DNA of 18,538 nucleotides from JADHUC01 sp964617665 (GTDB lineage: Bacteria > Planctomycetota > Planctomycetia > Pirellulales > Pirellulaceae). The position numbers and the translations under genes are program-made. Position 1 is the first letter of the stretch. Every line of letters starts with the position of its first letter. The stretch is from assembly GCA_964617665.1 (NCBI GenBank), contig CAZUAH010000268.1, forward strand, positions 1-18,538. Direction: 5' to 3'. Shown here piece after piece: positions 1-9,162 of the stretch. The notes under the pieces were generated by a model. That model was not told the origin of the DNA and searched no databases. It saw only the letters and a list, made by a program, of their open reading frames with translations.

Positions 1-2915
1 ACACGGGCAACTCGTCGACACGATTGGCATTCACTCCGGGCCTGACCCACGAAGACCCCGACGTGCTGGCGTACTACGACTACTATCACAGCCTGTTGGC
101 CGCGGGAGTGATGTGGGCGGCCCGTCGCCACCCGGACGTCCAGATTCGGTTTCATCAGAAGCCGGGCCAAATCGCCATCGAGTCTGACGGGACGTTCGCC
201 GGTGCCACGCTTGACATCATCACCCATGACCCGGCTCGCCGCTACCGCGAGCGCACGAGCCTACGCGTCGACTTGAGACAGGGTAAGAACGAGGTGACTT
301 TGCCGACGGTCGGTCCGCTCGGCGGTCCGCGGCTGGTGAGCGTTTGCGTGCGGTACGACGACAAGGCACTGGGATGGGGGACAGGCTGGTGGGACGTGCT
401 GTGCGATTCGGCGCAACTGAAGAACGTGAAAATGCAGAAGACGTCGATCAAGGTCGGGGACACGGTCGCCGGGTCGGTGGAACTGACCCAGAACGCAGAA
501 GGTGAGACCATCGAACTGGAATTGTGGGACACGGACGGCCGCCTTCTGGAGAGGCAACAGCTTCGTGCGAAAGTACAGGAGATCCCCTTCCGATTCATCC
601 TCCGCCCGACGCGTTCGATCCTCCTCGATCTGCACGTAAGACTTTGCGATGGTGATCGGCTCGTGGATCAGCGTGTGGTCGAGTTGACCGTGCCCGACCG
701 ATCGGTGGAGGACTTCCATTTCCTGGTGTGGAGCAGCGGGCAGAACCATCCGATCCGTCACTTCATCAATCGCGAGCTCGCGGGGCGAGGCGTCGACTGG
801 ATTGACAACACCGGACTGACAGGCGGAGACCGGTTGCGTGCCGATGTCTACTGCCGGAACGCCGCTCGCTACGGTTTGCGCAGCATCCCGTACGTCACGC
901 GCATTTCGTCCGGTCAGGAATCAGGACGCGAACGAAGGCCCTGTCTCCACGATTCCGGCTATCGTCAGTCGTGGACATCGGGTTTGCAGGAGCGGGCCGT
1001 CGGTTCGCGGCCGTTCGGGCCTCCGGCTTACACGCTGGGAGACGAGAACTTCCTGGTCAATCGGCATCTGGACGTATGCATCGCCCCGCCCACGCTTGAG
1101 GCGTTCCGGCTCTGGTTGACCGAGCAATACGAGACGATCGACCGTCTGAACCAATCCTGGAAGACGGACTGGACGGGATGGCAGGAGGTCGTGCCCGCCA
1201 CGTTCGAAGAGGTCAAAGACGAATCCAAGTTCTGGCCCCGCTGGGCGGATCACCGCACCTTCATGGATCGCACTTTCACAGAGATCCACGCGCTGGGAAG
1301 GGAAGCCATTCGACGAGCGGACCCCGGTGCACGCGTCGGCTTCGACGGCGTTTTCACCCTCGATAGCTGGCACGGTTACGACTTCTACCAACTCTCGAAG
1401 GCGTGCGACCTGGTGCAGGTCTACGCGACACAGCCACAACAGATCGAGTACCTGCGTTCGTGGCATTCTCAAGACTCGATCCGCGGCGCGTGGTACAACC
1501 ACATCGGCAACACCAATGAGACGTCGGCCAAATGGCTGGGCTGGCATCTGCTGTTGCACGATATGAACAGTAGTTGGTACTGGACCTCCTTCAACACGGG
1601 GCCGGCGTTGTTGTTTCCGGATCTCCGGCCCACTCCACAATTCCTCTGGATGCAGGAATCGCTAGCTGAAATCAAGGCCGGCATCGGACGGCTGCTGCTG
1701 GCGGCCGAGCGACAACACGACGGCATCGCCGTCCATTACAGCCAAGCCAGCGTCCACGCCGGCACTCTCACCGGACGTCGCCTGGAACAGGTCCAATGGA
1801 ATTTCATGCGTTCGGTAGAGGACTTGGGATTGCAGTACCAGGTACTCTCGTACGAACAGATCGAGGATGGACAGCTCGATGACTACCGGGTTTTGCTGTT
1901 GCCGGCGTCGGCGGCACTCAGTCCGCGCGAGGCTGCCGCTATCAGGCAGTTCACCAAGCAAGGCGGTTTGGTCATCGCCGACACCCTCCCCGGCTGGCTC
2001 GATCATCACTGCCGGGTGCTCGACAAGGGCTTGCTGGACGATCTGTTCGGCGTCCGCCGGGCAGGCGTGCCGAGACGCGGCGGCAATGCGGCGATCCGAG
2101 TCTCCAGGGAAGAACTCGACGGCGATCTACAACTCCAGACCTATGACGCCGGCCTTCAGGCCGAGACGGCCACTGCGTGGGCCGCTGGCGGCGACGTGCC
2201 GGCAGTGTTGGCGCGGGACGTCGGCAAAGGTCGAACCATGGTGCTGAACGCCGACATCGGCCAGTACGAGTCGTTGCGATCCACGGGAACGGCGAATCCC
2301 ATGCGGCGACTGATGTCACTCTTGCTTGAGAAAACCGTCGTGCGGCCCCAAGTTCGCGTTGTCGACAAACGAGGTGATCCGGTGCCCGTCTGCGAGGTCG
2401 TCCGGTTTGCCGATGCCGGGCTGAGCTATGTGGCCATCGTCTCGGATCACCGCTTGGCCGACACAAAGATACAAGACGTGAGCATACACCTTCCGGCCGA
2501 GGCCGTGGTCTACGACATTCGGAAGCGCGAACTACTGGGAAAGACGAAGGCGGTTCAGCGGACGCTAGTGCCCGCCGATCCGCTGATCCTGGCTCTGATG
2601 CCTTATGTCGTCGAAGGGCCGATCATTGAACCAGAGACCCGCGAATGCGCGCCCGGCGAAGTGGCCCAGTTCGTGGTACGACTATCTCTCGACGGACAAG
2701 CCCCAGCGGGACATCACTGCCTGCGTGTGGAGGCCATTCGCCCCGACGGAAGCTGTCGGCGCTACGATGCCCAGAATGTACTGACCAGCCAGGACAAAAA
2801 CGCGGTCTCGATTCCTTTGGCTCTGAACGCACCGGCAGGCGTCTGGAAGCTGCGAGTCACCGACGTAGCGACCGGTGAGGCCGCTACTGCCAAACTCCGC
2901 GTTAATCCGCGATAA
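1..2915 (+). CDS. GH42-like (beta-galactosidase-type) protein, 5' end cut by window
   Basis: The reading frame is open to base 1, so the true start lies outside the window; the TTG at 24 is only the first possible start codon seen. Numbering from that TTG gives 963 residues. Residues about 120-225 look like beta-sandwich. Residues 230-560 resemble the GH42/GH-A TIM barrel: GDEN at 339-342 (Glu341 is the plausible acid/base) is followed by a stretch typical of this clan, F-x-x-W-L-x-x-x-Y near 361 and LNQSW at 375-379. Residues 595-770 resemble the glutamine-amidotransferase-like trimerisation domain of GH42 (YRVLLLPASAALS at 621). Residues 865-963 look like an Ig-like C-terminal domain. The expected reaction is hydrolysis of a beta-galactoside or related glycoside, but the nucleophile Glu could not be assigned, so substrate is unknown. 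Export cannot be judged without the N-terminus. A stem-loop follows the stop. Confidence 0.75.
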   Translation, partial: TGNSSTRLAFTPGLTHEDPDVLAYYDYYHSLLAAGVMWAARRHPDVQIRFHQKPGQIAIESDGTFAGATLDIITHDPARRYRERTSLRVDLRQGKNEVTLPTVGPLGGPRLVSVCVRYDDKALGWGTGWWDVLCDSAQLKNVKMQKTSIKVGDTVAGSVELTQNAEGETIELELWDTDGRLLERQQLRAKVQEIPFRFILRPTRSILLDLHVRLCDGDRLVDQRVVELTVPDRSVEDFHFLVWSSGQNHPIRHFINRELAGRGVDWIDNTGLTGGDRLRADVYCRNAARYGLRSIPYVTRISSGQESGRERRPCLHDSGYRQSWTSGLQERAVGSRPFGPPAYTLGDENFLVNRHLDVCIAPPTLEAFRLWLTEQYETIDRLNQSWKTDWTGWQEVVPATFEEVKDESKFWPRWADHRTFMDRTFTEIHALGREAIRRADPGARVGFDGVFTLDSWHGYDFYQLSKACDLVQVYATQPQQIEYLRSWHSQDSIRGAWYNHIGNTNETSAKWLGWHLLLHDMNSSWYWTSFNTGPALLFPDLRPTPQFLWMQESLAEIKAGIGRLLLAAERQHDGIAVHYSQASVHAGTLTGRRLEQVQWNFMRSVEDLGLQYQVLSYEQIEDGQLDDYRVLLLPASAALSPREAAAIRQFTKQGGLVIADTLPGWLDHHCRVLDKGLLDDLFGVRRAGVPRRGGNAAIRVSREELDGDLQLQTYDAGLQAETATAWAAGGDVPAVLARDVGKGRTMVLNADIGQYESLRSTGTANPMRRLMSLLLEKTVVRPQVRVVDKRGDPVPVCEVVRFADAGLSYVAIVSDHRLADTKIQDVSIHLPAEAVVYDIRKRELLGKTKAVQRTLVPADPLILALMPYVVEGPIIEPETRECAPGEVAQFVVRLSLDGQAPAGHHCLRVEAIRPDGSCRRYDAQNVLTSQDKNAVSIPLALNAPAGVWKLRVTDVATGEAATAKLRVNPR

Positions 2916-2925
2916 CAACGAAGCC

Positions 2926-2957
2926 TTGGTTCTTGGCCCAAAATTGGGCTGTACCAA
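2926..2957 (+). terminator. Stem-loop after the GH42-like gene
   Basis: An inner perfect dyad gcccaa-aa-ttgggc (2936-2949) is flanked by a second pairing, ttggt (2926-2930) with accaa (2953-2957). It begins 11 bases after the stop at 2915. There is no T-run behind it, so it may be a transcript 3'-end structure or a dyad upstream of the next gene rather than a classic intrinsic terminator. Confidence 0.4.
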
Positions 2958-2981
2958 TACAAGTTGGTCAACCGGCGAATT

Positions 2982-3731
2982 ATGAAGATGTTGTATATTG
3001 TCAAACTCGGTACAACCTTTCCCGCCAAGGCGGAGCAGTTTGGAGATTTTGACAAGTGGACGGCGGCCATGCTGGGCCCAATCGACGTCGAGACTTGTGT
3101 CTTGGACGCGGAACGTGGTGCTGCACTCCCGGCCGCAGCGAAGTGTGCGGGTGTCATCCGGACCGCATCACATTCCATGGTGACGGATGACCTCCCATGG
3201 AGCGTCAAGGTAGAGGAGTGGATATCGTCGCTACTGGAAGCTCGTACTCCTCTTCTCGGCATCTGCTACGGGCACCAACTGCTTGCGCGAGCCGTAGGTG
3301 GTCGGGTTGGCTTTCACCCATCTGGAATAGAAATCGGAACGGTCGCCATTCAACTCCATCCGGCGAGCGCCAATGCCCCTCTGTTTCAAGGGCTTCCGCA
3401 GTCCTTCTTCGTTCATGTCACACATTTGCAGACGGTACGGCGCTTGCCGTCAAACGCTACATGTTTGGCTGGCAATGCCCATGAGCCGAATCATGCCTTT
3501 CGCCTTGGGGATTGCGCCTGGGGACTTCAGTTCCACCCGGAATTTGGTGCAGACGTCATGCGATCGTACGTCGAAGAGCAGGCGGACGAACTCAAATCAG
3601 CGGAATCTTCAGCGGTTTATCCTGGCTTCCGCACTACCGACACGAAGTACCAGCATTCTACACGATGGCATTGTCGCCAACACGTTCCGCCGCGGACGAG
3701 AATAGGATCAGAAACGGGCGCATTTGTGTAG
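2982..3731 (+). CDS. Class I glutamine amidotransferase (GMP-synthase-like), C-terminus probably frameshifted
   Basis: From ATG 2982 the product shows the triad of class I glutamine amidotransferases: nucleophile Cys95 in LLGICYGHQLLA (91-102), then His185 and Glu187 in GLQFHPEF (181-188). The stretch TASHSMVTDDLPWS (61-74) is typical of stand-alone GATases related to the GuaA glutaminase domain. Such proteins release ammonia from glutamine, or hydrolyse gamma-glutamyl compounds, in the cytoplasm; the acceptor here is unknown. ATG 2982 is preferred over the TTG at 2964 because the beta-strand start MLYIVKLG follows it directly; no strong ribosome site is visible. The last roughly 30 residues (after DTK, about 3645) are unlike the family, whereas the +1 frame from about 3649 reads SILHDGIVANTFRRGRE and stops at 3703-3705, resembling the expected family end. 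One extra base near 3640-3655 would explain this. Confidence 0.8.
   Translation: MKMLYIVKLGTTFPAKAEQFGDFDKWTAAMLGPIDVETCVLDAERGAALPAAAKCAGVIRTASHSMVTDDLPWSVKVEEWISSLLEARTPLLGICYGHQLLARAVGGRVGFHPSGIEIGTVAIQLHPASANAPLFQGLPQSFFVHVTHLQTVRRLPSNATCLAGNAHEPNHAFRLGDCAWGLQFHPEFGADVMRSYVEEQADELKSAESSAVYPGFRTTDTKYQHSTRWHCRQHVPPRTRIGSETGAFV
3646..3705 (+). pseudogene. Out-of-frame family-like tail of the glutamine amidotransferase
   Basis: This short +1-frame segment ends in ILHDGIVANTFRRGRE and a TAG at 3703-3705. Related GATases end in a helix containing a leucine-leucine/phenylalanine-arginine pattern, so I read this as the original C-terminus, displaced by a one-base insertion. The shift removes no catalytic residue. 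The assignment rests on pattern recall, not on an alignment. Confidence 0.45.
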
Positions 3732-3762
3732 GTCCGCGGCGGCCTGACGCAATATTTGGTAT

Positions 3763-3781
3763 CGTCATGCAGAGCATGACG
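3763..3781 (+). terminator. Perfect 8-bp hairpin between genes
   Basis: The sequence cgtcatgc-aga-gcatgacg is a perfect 8-bp stem with a 3-base loop, lying 32 bases after the amidotransferase stop and 105 bases before the next start. No T-run follows. It is likely a transcript-end structure or an operator-like dyad for the following gene; the sequence alone does not decide. Confidence 0.4.
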
Positions 3782-3885
3782 TACATCCTGTGCCGCGAAT
3801 CGCAAATTCCGACTACTTCGACGAACCGCAGAATACCCTAACAAGCACGAACGGAACCCAGTTTCCTACTCCGTAGAATGACAAA

Positions 3886-6800
3886 ATGAATATCCTGGAA
3901 CATGCGCGGCGGGGCCGCAGTTTGGCAATGATGGGGCTGATTTGCGTGGCTGTTTCTCTGCCCGTTGCCACGGCCCAGGCGACCGGCTGGCAAGCGAATA
4001 TCCGGGAGGGTTCGGATATTGTCATGAACGACTTGCGCTGGCCCGTGTGGGACCAAGGCACGTATTACTGTTTCTGGTACTCGAATTTCTTTCCCAACAA
4101 GTACACTTCGTTTTATGGCGGTGTAGCGGTGCATGGTCCCGACAGGATCCCGGGCATGTTTACATCATACTGGGGCGTGACAGAAACCATATACACCGGC
4201 GAGGAATTCCACGGAAAGGGCGTCGGTGCGGAAGGCAGTAAGGGTGGGGCGAGCGGGAACCCAAGCTTTCAGCGGCCGAATGCGTGGTACCGCATGGTTA
4301 TGCGAGTGTTTCCGCCTACGCGGGATGCTGATAAGAAAACCAATGTCGGCTGGTGGATCAAGGATGTCGAGCGGAACAAGTGGTACACGCACAGCATCCT
4401 GCGACTCCCGGTTGCAGAAACAGGATTCACATCAAACAGCGGTTTTGTGGAAGCGCTGGCACCCGAATCCGTCCATCGCGCGTTCGAGCGCCGGCTTGGC
4501 TACTGTCGCCTGAACGGTCGGTGGTACAGCTCGGACCTCAGCACGAAGGCACCCTCGCACTTCAAACTCATCGAGAACAACACCGTTGTTCGGTTCGACC
4601 GTTCGGCCAAGGACACAGCGGGCGACAAGACATTCACCCTTTTTCCCACAGAGCAGCCGGACATTCCTCCTCTCGACAAACCGGCAATCGAGCAGGCCGA
4701 GGCGTATGCTTGGAGCAATCAGGTGAGCGTGAGGTGGAGGGTTCCGCAAAATGCGTCACCGCAACTGGGCTACAAGCTTGAAGCGTTTGCGGACAGTGGG
4801 GCCAAAGGCCAGCCGCTTGCAGTCTATGAGGACGCCTCGCCCCACATCCTCGCCAAGCGTCTGGATACTGAGGGAGCCGCCAGGAGCGTGCGCCTGACCG
4901 TGACCGACATTTTCGACCAACAGATAGCGGTTCTAATTCCCACCAAGAGAACGACTCCTGCTCCTGTCGCCAAAGCGAACGGGCTCAAGACGGGACTCCG
5001 ATACGCCTACTACGAAGCACCACATGATGTCAGCTGGGAGCAATTGCCTGATCTCGCAACGCTGAGCCCGGTCAAACAAGGGGTCGTGAAGACTCTCGAC
5101 GACACCATTCGAGAGGATCGCCGCACGCTCTACGCCATCCGGTACACAGGATACCTCCGCGTCCCCTCGGACGGAATTTACGTCTTTTCGGCAGGAACGT
5201 GTGACGGCAGCCGCATCAGACTGGACGGCAAGCTGATTGCGGAGAACGACGGGATCCATAGTACGTCACAGAAACAGTACTGGCTGGCACTGGCGAAAGG
5301 CCTGCATGAGTTCGAGATGGACTATTTCCGGGGGGCCGCTCAAGGAAGCCAGAGCTCGGCACATAGCGGTGAAAAGATCGCCATCAGTTGGGAAGGTCCC
5401 GGCTTCGAGCTTCATCGCCTCATGGACGACTTCGTGAGCCAGGGCCGTGCGGACCTTCCCATGACAGTCCTGACGCTGAATGGCGCCGTTTTCGAGGGCG
5501 TTCTGGAGGATAGTCTGGCGAGAATCCGCGCGAGGGTCGAGCGGCGCGGACATACGATTCGGAAAGTGCAACTCTTTGCCGACAAGCTCCTGCTAGCCAC
5601 CAAGACAGGCAACCAAGCCGACGACGATGGCAATATCGAATTCAGCGTCATACTGCCGGAAGGCAAATACCGGGTCTGGGCGCGGCTCTGGTTCGATGAA
5701 GGCAATTCAGCCGATTCCAACACGCTGGACCTGGAGGCAAAGAATCGGGCAGTCGAACCGTGGCAGTTTGCTCAACTGGAGAAAGGCGGCTTTCCCCTTG
5801 GGGCTCGAAGTGGCGACGGCCGATTGTCCTTCGCGGGCGAAGGCTTTGGTTTTGTGTACCAGACGGTCGCGAGGGATTTCACGCTCACTGGTCGCATTGC
5901 GGATGTGGCCCTTACCTCCAAGGAGAATGGTGTTTGCCCGGCGAACTGGCTGGGTCTGTACATCCTGCCGAAGCACGGGAACCCGAAAGTGACCATCACC
6001 AAGATGGGCCCGTACTGGAATCCTTTCGGTGTCTTTCTTACCGCCGGCGGACAGATGAAAAGCGTGGCTGATTTTCCAGACTTGGCCGGAGGTTATGTGA
6101 GTATCGCCTCCTTCGAGGAAGACCACCGGTGGCTGAGAGTGGTTCGGCGAGGACCGCGCTATCAGGCATTCACCTCGGCGGATGGCAAGGCATGGCAGAA
6201 GGTCGCGGAACGTGTTTTCAGAGGCCTTTCCAAGGATGTCTATGCAGGGTTATGTTTTCGATCGCTGCCAAACAAGAGCCGAAGTCTGTTTCAAGGCACG
6301 CTCGATCAGATTGCGCTGAAGAACGGTAGCCTTCCCACAGAGGTCCGTGAAAGGCCCAGGGAAGAAGACTTGCGGCTTGACAATCGCATAACCGCGCTCG
6401 TACAAGCACCAAGCGATCCTGGAATCCTGTATGCAAGGAGCCCGACCCAAGGATTGCTCAAATCAAGCGACCACGGCGAGACCTGGGCCGCCCTGAACTT
6501 CCGCCTGACGACACCAGATGCCCTGGCCGTCCGATCGGTGGCCGTGCATCCCCGTGACAATTCGGTTGTCCTGCGCGGGGGCGGCGCCATGGTGAACGGT
6601 GCGTTGGAGAGCGGGCTTTGGAAGAGCAAGAATGGTGGCACATCCTGGCAGTTGGCGACGCGCGACGTCGACTTGGACGGCCGGGGGCCCACGACGCTGT
6701 TTGGCGAAGTCATCTTGTTCTGCCCCCACGATTCCGACCTGGTGGTGGCCGGCGGAGAGACCAAGGGACTGTTCATCAGCCGCGATGCGGGCGAAACGTG

Positions 6801-7488
6801 GCAAGGCGTCGCGCTGGCTGGAGAGCGGATCACGTGCATGGCGTTTGGTCCGAAGCTTGATAGGTACACCAAAATGCCGCAACTGGTCGTGGGGACATTC
6901 GCCGATGCGGAATTTGAAACGCTCGGCCTTGGCAAGCCGGCAGCGCCTGTCGAGTCGCCTGGACGGATATACTCCATGACGATCCCCGGCGACCTCGAAG
7001 CCATCAAGCCGCGGAGGATCTGCGAGATCGCAGAATTCGGTGTCACGAATATTCGCTTTGACACGGAACAGAATTTCATGCACTTTGCCACGACCAGAGG
7101 CGTCTACTACACGTGGGTTCACGGCTCGGTATATTCTCAGCGTCTGCACGATATGCCCACGGATACGTTATTCACGGCGCTCGGCGGCCGTCGCTATTCC
7201 GATTGGTCCAACTTCACGTGTGCGTCACCATTCTCGGGAACAAAGCAGAGCCCGGTCTACTTCTCACGGGAGCGAAGCCGGAACTGGGCCGCACTATCTG
7301 CCAAGACAAACGTGGAAGGTGAAGGAAAAGGACTCAGCCTGAGTGCGGGAGTATCGTGCGTTCTGCCCGACAGCGAGGACGAGAATACGCTTTACCTGTG
7401 CAACCGCCATGGGATTTTCAAGACTACGGATCGGGGCAAGTCCTACCGGCTTGTCTTGCCCACCGCGCTCAGCATTCACTCACGTTGA
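3886..7488 (+). CDS. Secreted DUF3472 / PA14 / Asp-box propeller multidomain protein
   Basis: This 1200-residue protein starts at an ATG followed by a Sec-type signal peptide (basic residues 8-11, hydrophobic 13-30, likely cleavage near ATAQA). Residues about 40-240 resemble DUF3472, with many aromatic residues and a conserved WY/GWW pattern. Residues 265-350 look like an Fn3/Ig-like strand set. Residues 370-505 resemble a PA14 module (IRYTGYLRVPSDGIYVFS at 418-435, then a SRIRLDGKLI strand), a fold often found in glycan-binding proteins. Residues 630-815 resemble a concanavalin-like/DUF1349-type lectin sandwich. Residues 830-1195 hold Asp-box repeats: SSDHGETW (860), SKNGGTSW (914), SRDAGETW (965) and TTDRGKSY (1180), indicating a sialidase-type or sortilin-like propeller. 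The likely role is extracellular or periplasmic carbohydrate binding or hydrolysis; no catalytic residue can be named. An IS lies just downstream but does not interrupt the gene. Confidence 0.8.
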   Translation: MNILEHARRGRSLAMMGLICVAVSLPVATAQATGWQANIREGSDIVMNDLRWPVWDQGTYYCFWYSNFFPNKYTSFYGGVAVHGPDRIPGMFTSYWGVTETIYTGEEFHGKGVGAEGSKGGASGNPSFQRPNAWYRMVMRVFPPTRDADKKTNVGWWIKDVERNKWYTHSILRLPVAETGFTSNSGFVEALAPESVHRAFERRLGYCRLNGRWYSSDLSTKAPSHFKLIENNTVVRFDRSAKDTAGDKTFTLFPTEQPDIPPLDKPAIEQAEAYAWSNQVSVRWRVPQNASPQLGYKLEAFADSGAKGQPLAVYEDASPHILAKRLDTEGAARSVRLTVTDIFDQQIAVLIPTKRTTPAPVAKANGLKTGLRYAYYEAPHDVSWEQLPDLATLSPVKQGVVKTLDDTIREDRRTLYAIRYTGYLRVPSDGIYVFSAGTCDGSRIRLDGKLIAENDGIHSTSQKQYWLALAKGLHEFEMDYFRGAAQGSQSSAHSGEKIAISWEGPGFELHRLMDDFVSQGRADLPMTVLTLNGAVFEGVLEDSLARIRARVERRGHTIRKVQLFADKLLLATKTGNQADDDGNIEFSVILPEGKYRVWARLWFDEGNSADSNTLDLEAKNRAVEPWQFAQLEKGGFPLGARSGDGRLSFAGEGFGFVYQTVARDFTLTGRIADVALTSKENGVCPANWLGLYILPKHGNPKVTITKMGPYWNPFGVFLTAGGQMKSVADFPDLAGGYVSIASFEEDHRWLRVVRRGPRYQAFTSADGKAWQKVAERVFRGLSKDVYAGLCFRSLPNKSRSLFQGTLDQIALKNGSLPTEVRERPREEDLRLDNRITALVQAPSDPGILYARSPTQGLLKSSDHGETWAALNFRLTTPDALAVRSVAVHPRDNSVVLRGGGAMVNGALESGLWKSKNGGTSWQLATRDVDLDGRGPTTLFGEVILFCPHDSDLVVAGGETKGLFISRDAGETWQGVALAGERITCMAFGPKLDRYTKMPQLVVGTFADAEFETLGLGKPAAPVESPGRIYSMTIPGDLEAIKPRRICEIAEFGVTNIRFDTEQNFMHFATTRGVYYTWVHGSVYSQRLHDMPTDTLFTALGGRRYSDWSNFTCASPFSGTKQSPVYFSRERSRNWAALSAKTNVEGEGKGLSLSAGVSCVLPDSEDENTLYLCNRHGIFKTTDRGKSYRLVLPTALSIHSR

Positions 7489-7594
7489 CCGCGATTTGTA
7501 CTGCCAAGCCACCTACCTCTAGCATGCCAAAGACGCTGATCCGTTGCATTGTCGTCTCTCAGCCCGCCGGCTTCATCTGTGATTTCCAGGGGAG
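7489..7594. other. Intergenic spacer before the insertion sequence
   Basis: This is the 106 bases between the stop of the PA14/Asp-box gene and the left inverted repeat of the IS. I see no reading frame or strong hairpin in it. It is presumably the original 3' flank of the upstream gene, which the IS separated from what now follows at 9209. Confidence 0.4.
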
Positions 7595-7640
7595 CTGTCT
7601 GTCACAACATTTGGGACTTTTCTGCGCGAGTTGTCGACAG
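7595..7640 (+). repeat. Left terminal inverted repeat of the IS
   Basis: It starts ctgtctgtcacaacattt and ends gcgagttgtcgacag. The reverse complement of 9163-9208 matches it with about five mismatches in 46 positions. It lies 71 bases upstream of the transposase start, so it probably also carries the transposase promoter region. Confidence 0.85.
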
Positions 7641-7711
7641 CGGAGCCAATTGGAACTAGTGATTCGGTTACGGACGGTTGACCTGCTCACAGCCGGAACC
7701 ATGATGTAGTC

Positions 7712-9016
7712 ATGGTTACCCCAACCCGCACTCAGAATCGGTATGACCACCGCCTTCGGGAACTTGTGCGGACGACACAGGACGTGAGGTACGCGCTCCA
7801 ATGCGGCGTTCCTCGTTCGACGGCGCGCGGCTGGCTCAGCGCCCCACGCATCGACGTCGTGAGCCTCGATCCGCTCGACATGGATGCCACCCAACTGCAG
7901 CGCGAAGTCTTGCGCCTCCAGACTCGAATTCGCAAGTTGATCGCCTTATTGCGAGTGTTGCTCACTGTACTCAGGATATCGGGATTCTCGCTCAACCAAA
8001 CCCGACTTCCCGACGGTACCGATAAGCGTGCCCTGCTGCGCGTGATCGACCGAGCGAGGTCGGATCTTCCGCTGCGATCGGTGCTACGTATTGCCCGGCT
8101 GTCGTCGTCGCGTTATCACCGTTGGAAGCAAGAGAATGAGTGTGCACTCGATGACGGGCCAGCGTGTCCACGAGTTTGCCCCCAGCAGCTCACGGCTGCC
8201 GAGGTCGAAGCGATCCATGTGTTGGCTACATCTAACGAGTACCGCCACGTCCCGACTGGGACACTGGCTCTGCTCGCTCAACGCCTTGGTAAGGTCTTTG
8301 CTGCTCCGAGCACGTGGTATCGACTGATCCGCGATCACCAGTGGCGACGACCCCGGCAGCGCGTCCATCCGGCCAAGCCGAAGATCGGGATTCGGGCTTC
8401 CCATCCCAACGAGATTTGGCACATCGACACGACGTTGATCCGGTTGCTGGATGGAAGCCGAGCTTATCTGCACGCGGTGATCGACAACTTCTCGCGCCGC
8501 ATCCTGGCTTGGAAGGTCACGCCATCATTCGATGCAGGTGCCACTGCGGAGATCCTACTCACGGCCGCCAAGGGTGTAGATCACGGCACGCCAACAGTGC
8601 TGGTCGATGGTGGCATTGAGAACTTCAACGGGCCTGTCGATGAACTCATCACTTCAGGGCTGCTCCATCGCGTTCTGGCCGGCATGGAAATCACGTACTC
8701 CAACTCCATGATCGAATCCTGGTGGCGAGTGCTTAAACACCAATGGCTGTACCTGAACACACTCGACACGGTCAGGGCCGTCGAGAATCTCGTGGCGTTC
8801 TACGTGCAGGAACACAATTCAGGACTACCGCACTCGGCATTCCGTGGGCAGACGCCCGATGAGATGTACTTCGAAACCGGAGACAGCATACCAGAAGAAC
8901 TTGCAGCTGCCCGCCAAGAGGCACGCCGAGCCCGAGCGGAAGCGAATCGGAAGCAAGACTGTGATGCCTGCGGGTTACTGCCTGCAAGCCTGAACGGAAG
9001 GCTGCGGGCTCGATGA
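7712..9016 (+). CDS. IS transposase, rve/DDE integrase-type, 434 aa
   Basis: The protein catalyses cut-and-join of its own element. Residues about 15-45 look like a helix-turn-helix (VRYALQCGVPRSTARGWL, 25-42), followed by a leucine-rich helix (61-90). A second DNA-binding-like segment is near 120-140 (LSSSRYHRWKQ). The catalytic core runs from about 230 to 375: Asp239 in IWHIDTT, Asp299 in LVDGGIENFN and Glu335 in SMIESWWR. Exactly 35 residues separate Asp299 and Glu335, the DD35E spacing of IS3, IS481 and retroviral integrases. The C-terminus is charged and alanine/arginine-rich and ends with a CDAC pair (417-420), which is common in planctomycete versions as I recall them. The ATG at 7712 gives the whole helix-turn-helix. 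No frameshift or stop interrupts it, unlike IS3 orfAB, so this is a one-frame transposase. Confidence 0.9.
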   Translation: MVTPTRTQNRYDHRLRELVRTTQDVRYALQCGVPRSTARGWLSAPRIDVVSLDPLDMDATQLQREVLRLQTRIRKLIALLRVLLTVLRISGFSLNQTRLPDGTDKRALLRVIDRARSDLPLRSVLRIARLSSSRYHRWKQENECALDDGPACPRVCPQQLTAAEVEAIHVLATSNEYRHVPTGTLALLAQRLGKVFAAPSTWYRLIRDHQWRRPRQRVHPAKPKIGIRASHPNEIWHIDTTLIRLLDGSRAYLHAVIDNFSRRILAWKVTPSFDAGATAEILLTAAKGVDHGTPTVLVDGGIENFNGPVDELITSGLLHRVLAGMEITYSNSMIESWWRVLKHQWLYLNTLDTVRAVENLVAFYVQEHNSGLPHSAFRGQTPDEMYFETGDSIPEELAAARQEARRARAEANRKQDCDACGLLPASLNGRLRAR

Positions 9017-9162
9017 GTCAGATTGTCGGTAGCGAACTTGCGCCCGTTGCCAGCGACGCAAGGGGGAAACGGCCACTGGATCCCCGAATCAACAACTGTT
9101 CACGTCAAGGCTGCCGCTTGAAATCCCCGGGATGCATGGTACCCAACGACAGTGCGACACCA

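Noticed and set aside
921..1640. Long antisense frame inside the GH42-like gene (also similar ones at 6306-7091, 6463-7149 and 14884-15540)
   Set aside because: These are mirror frames of GC-rich coding sequence; the plus- or minus-strand gene opposite each has clear domains and motifs, the antisense products do not.
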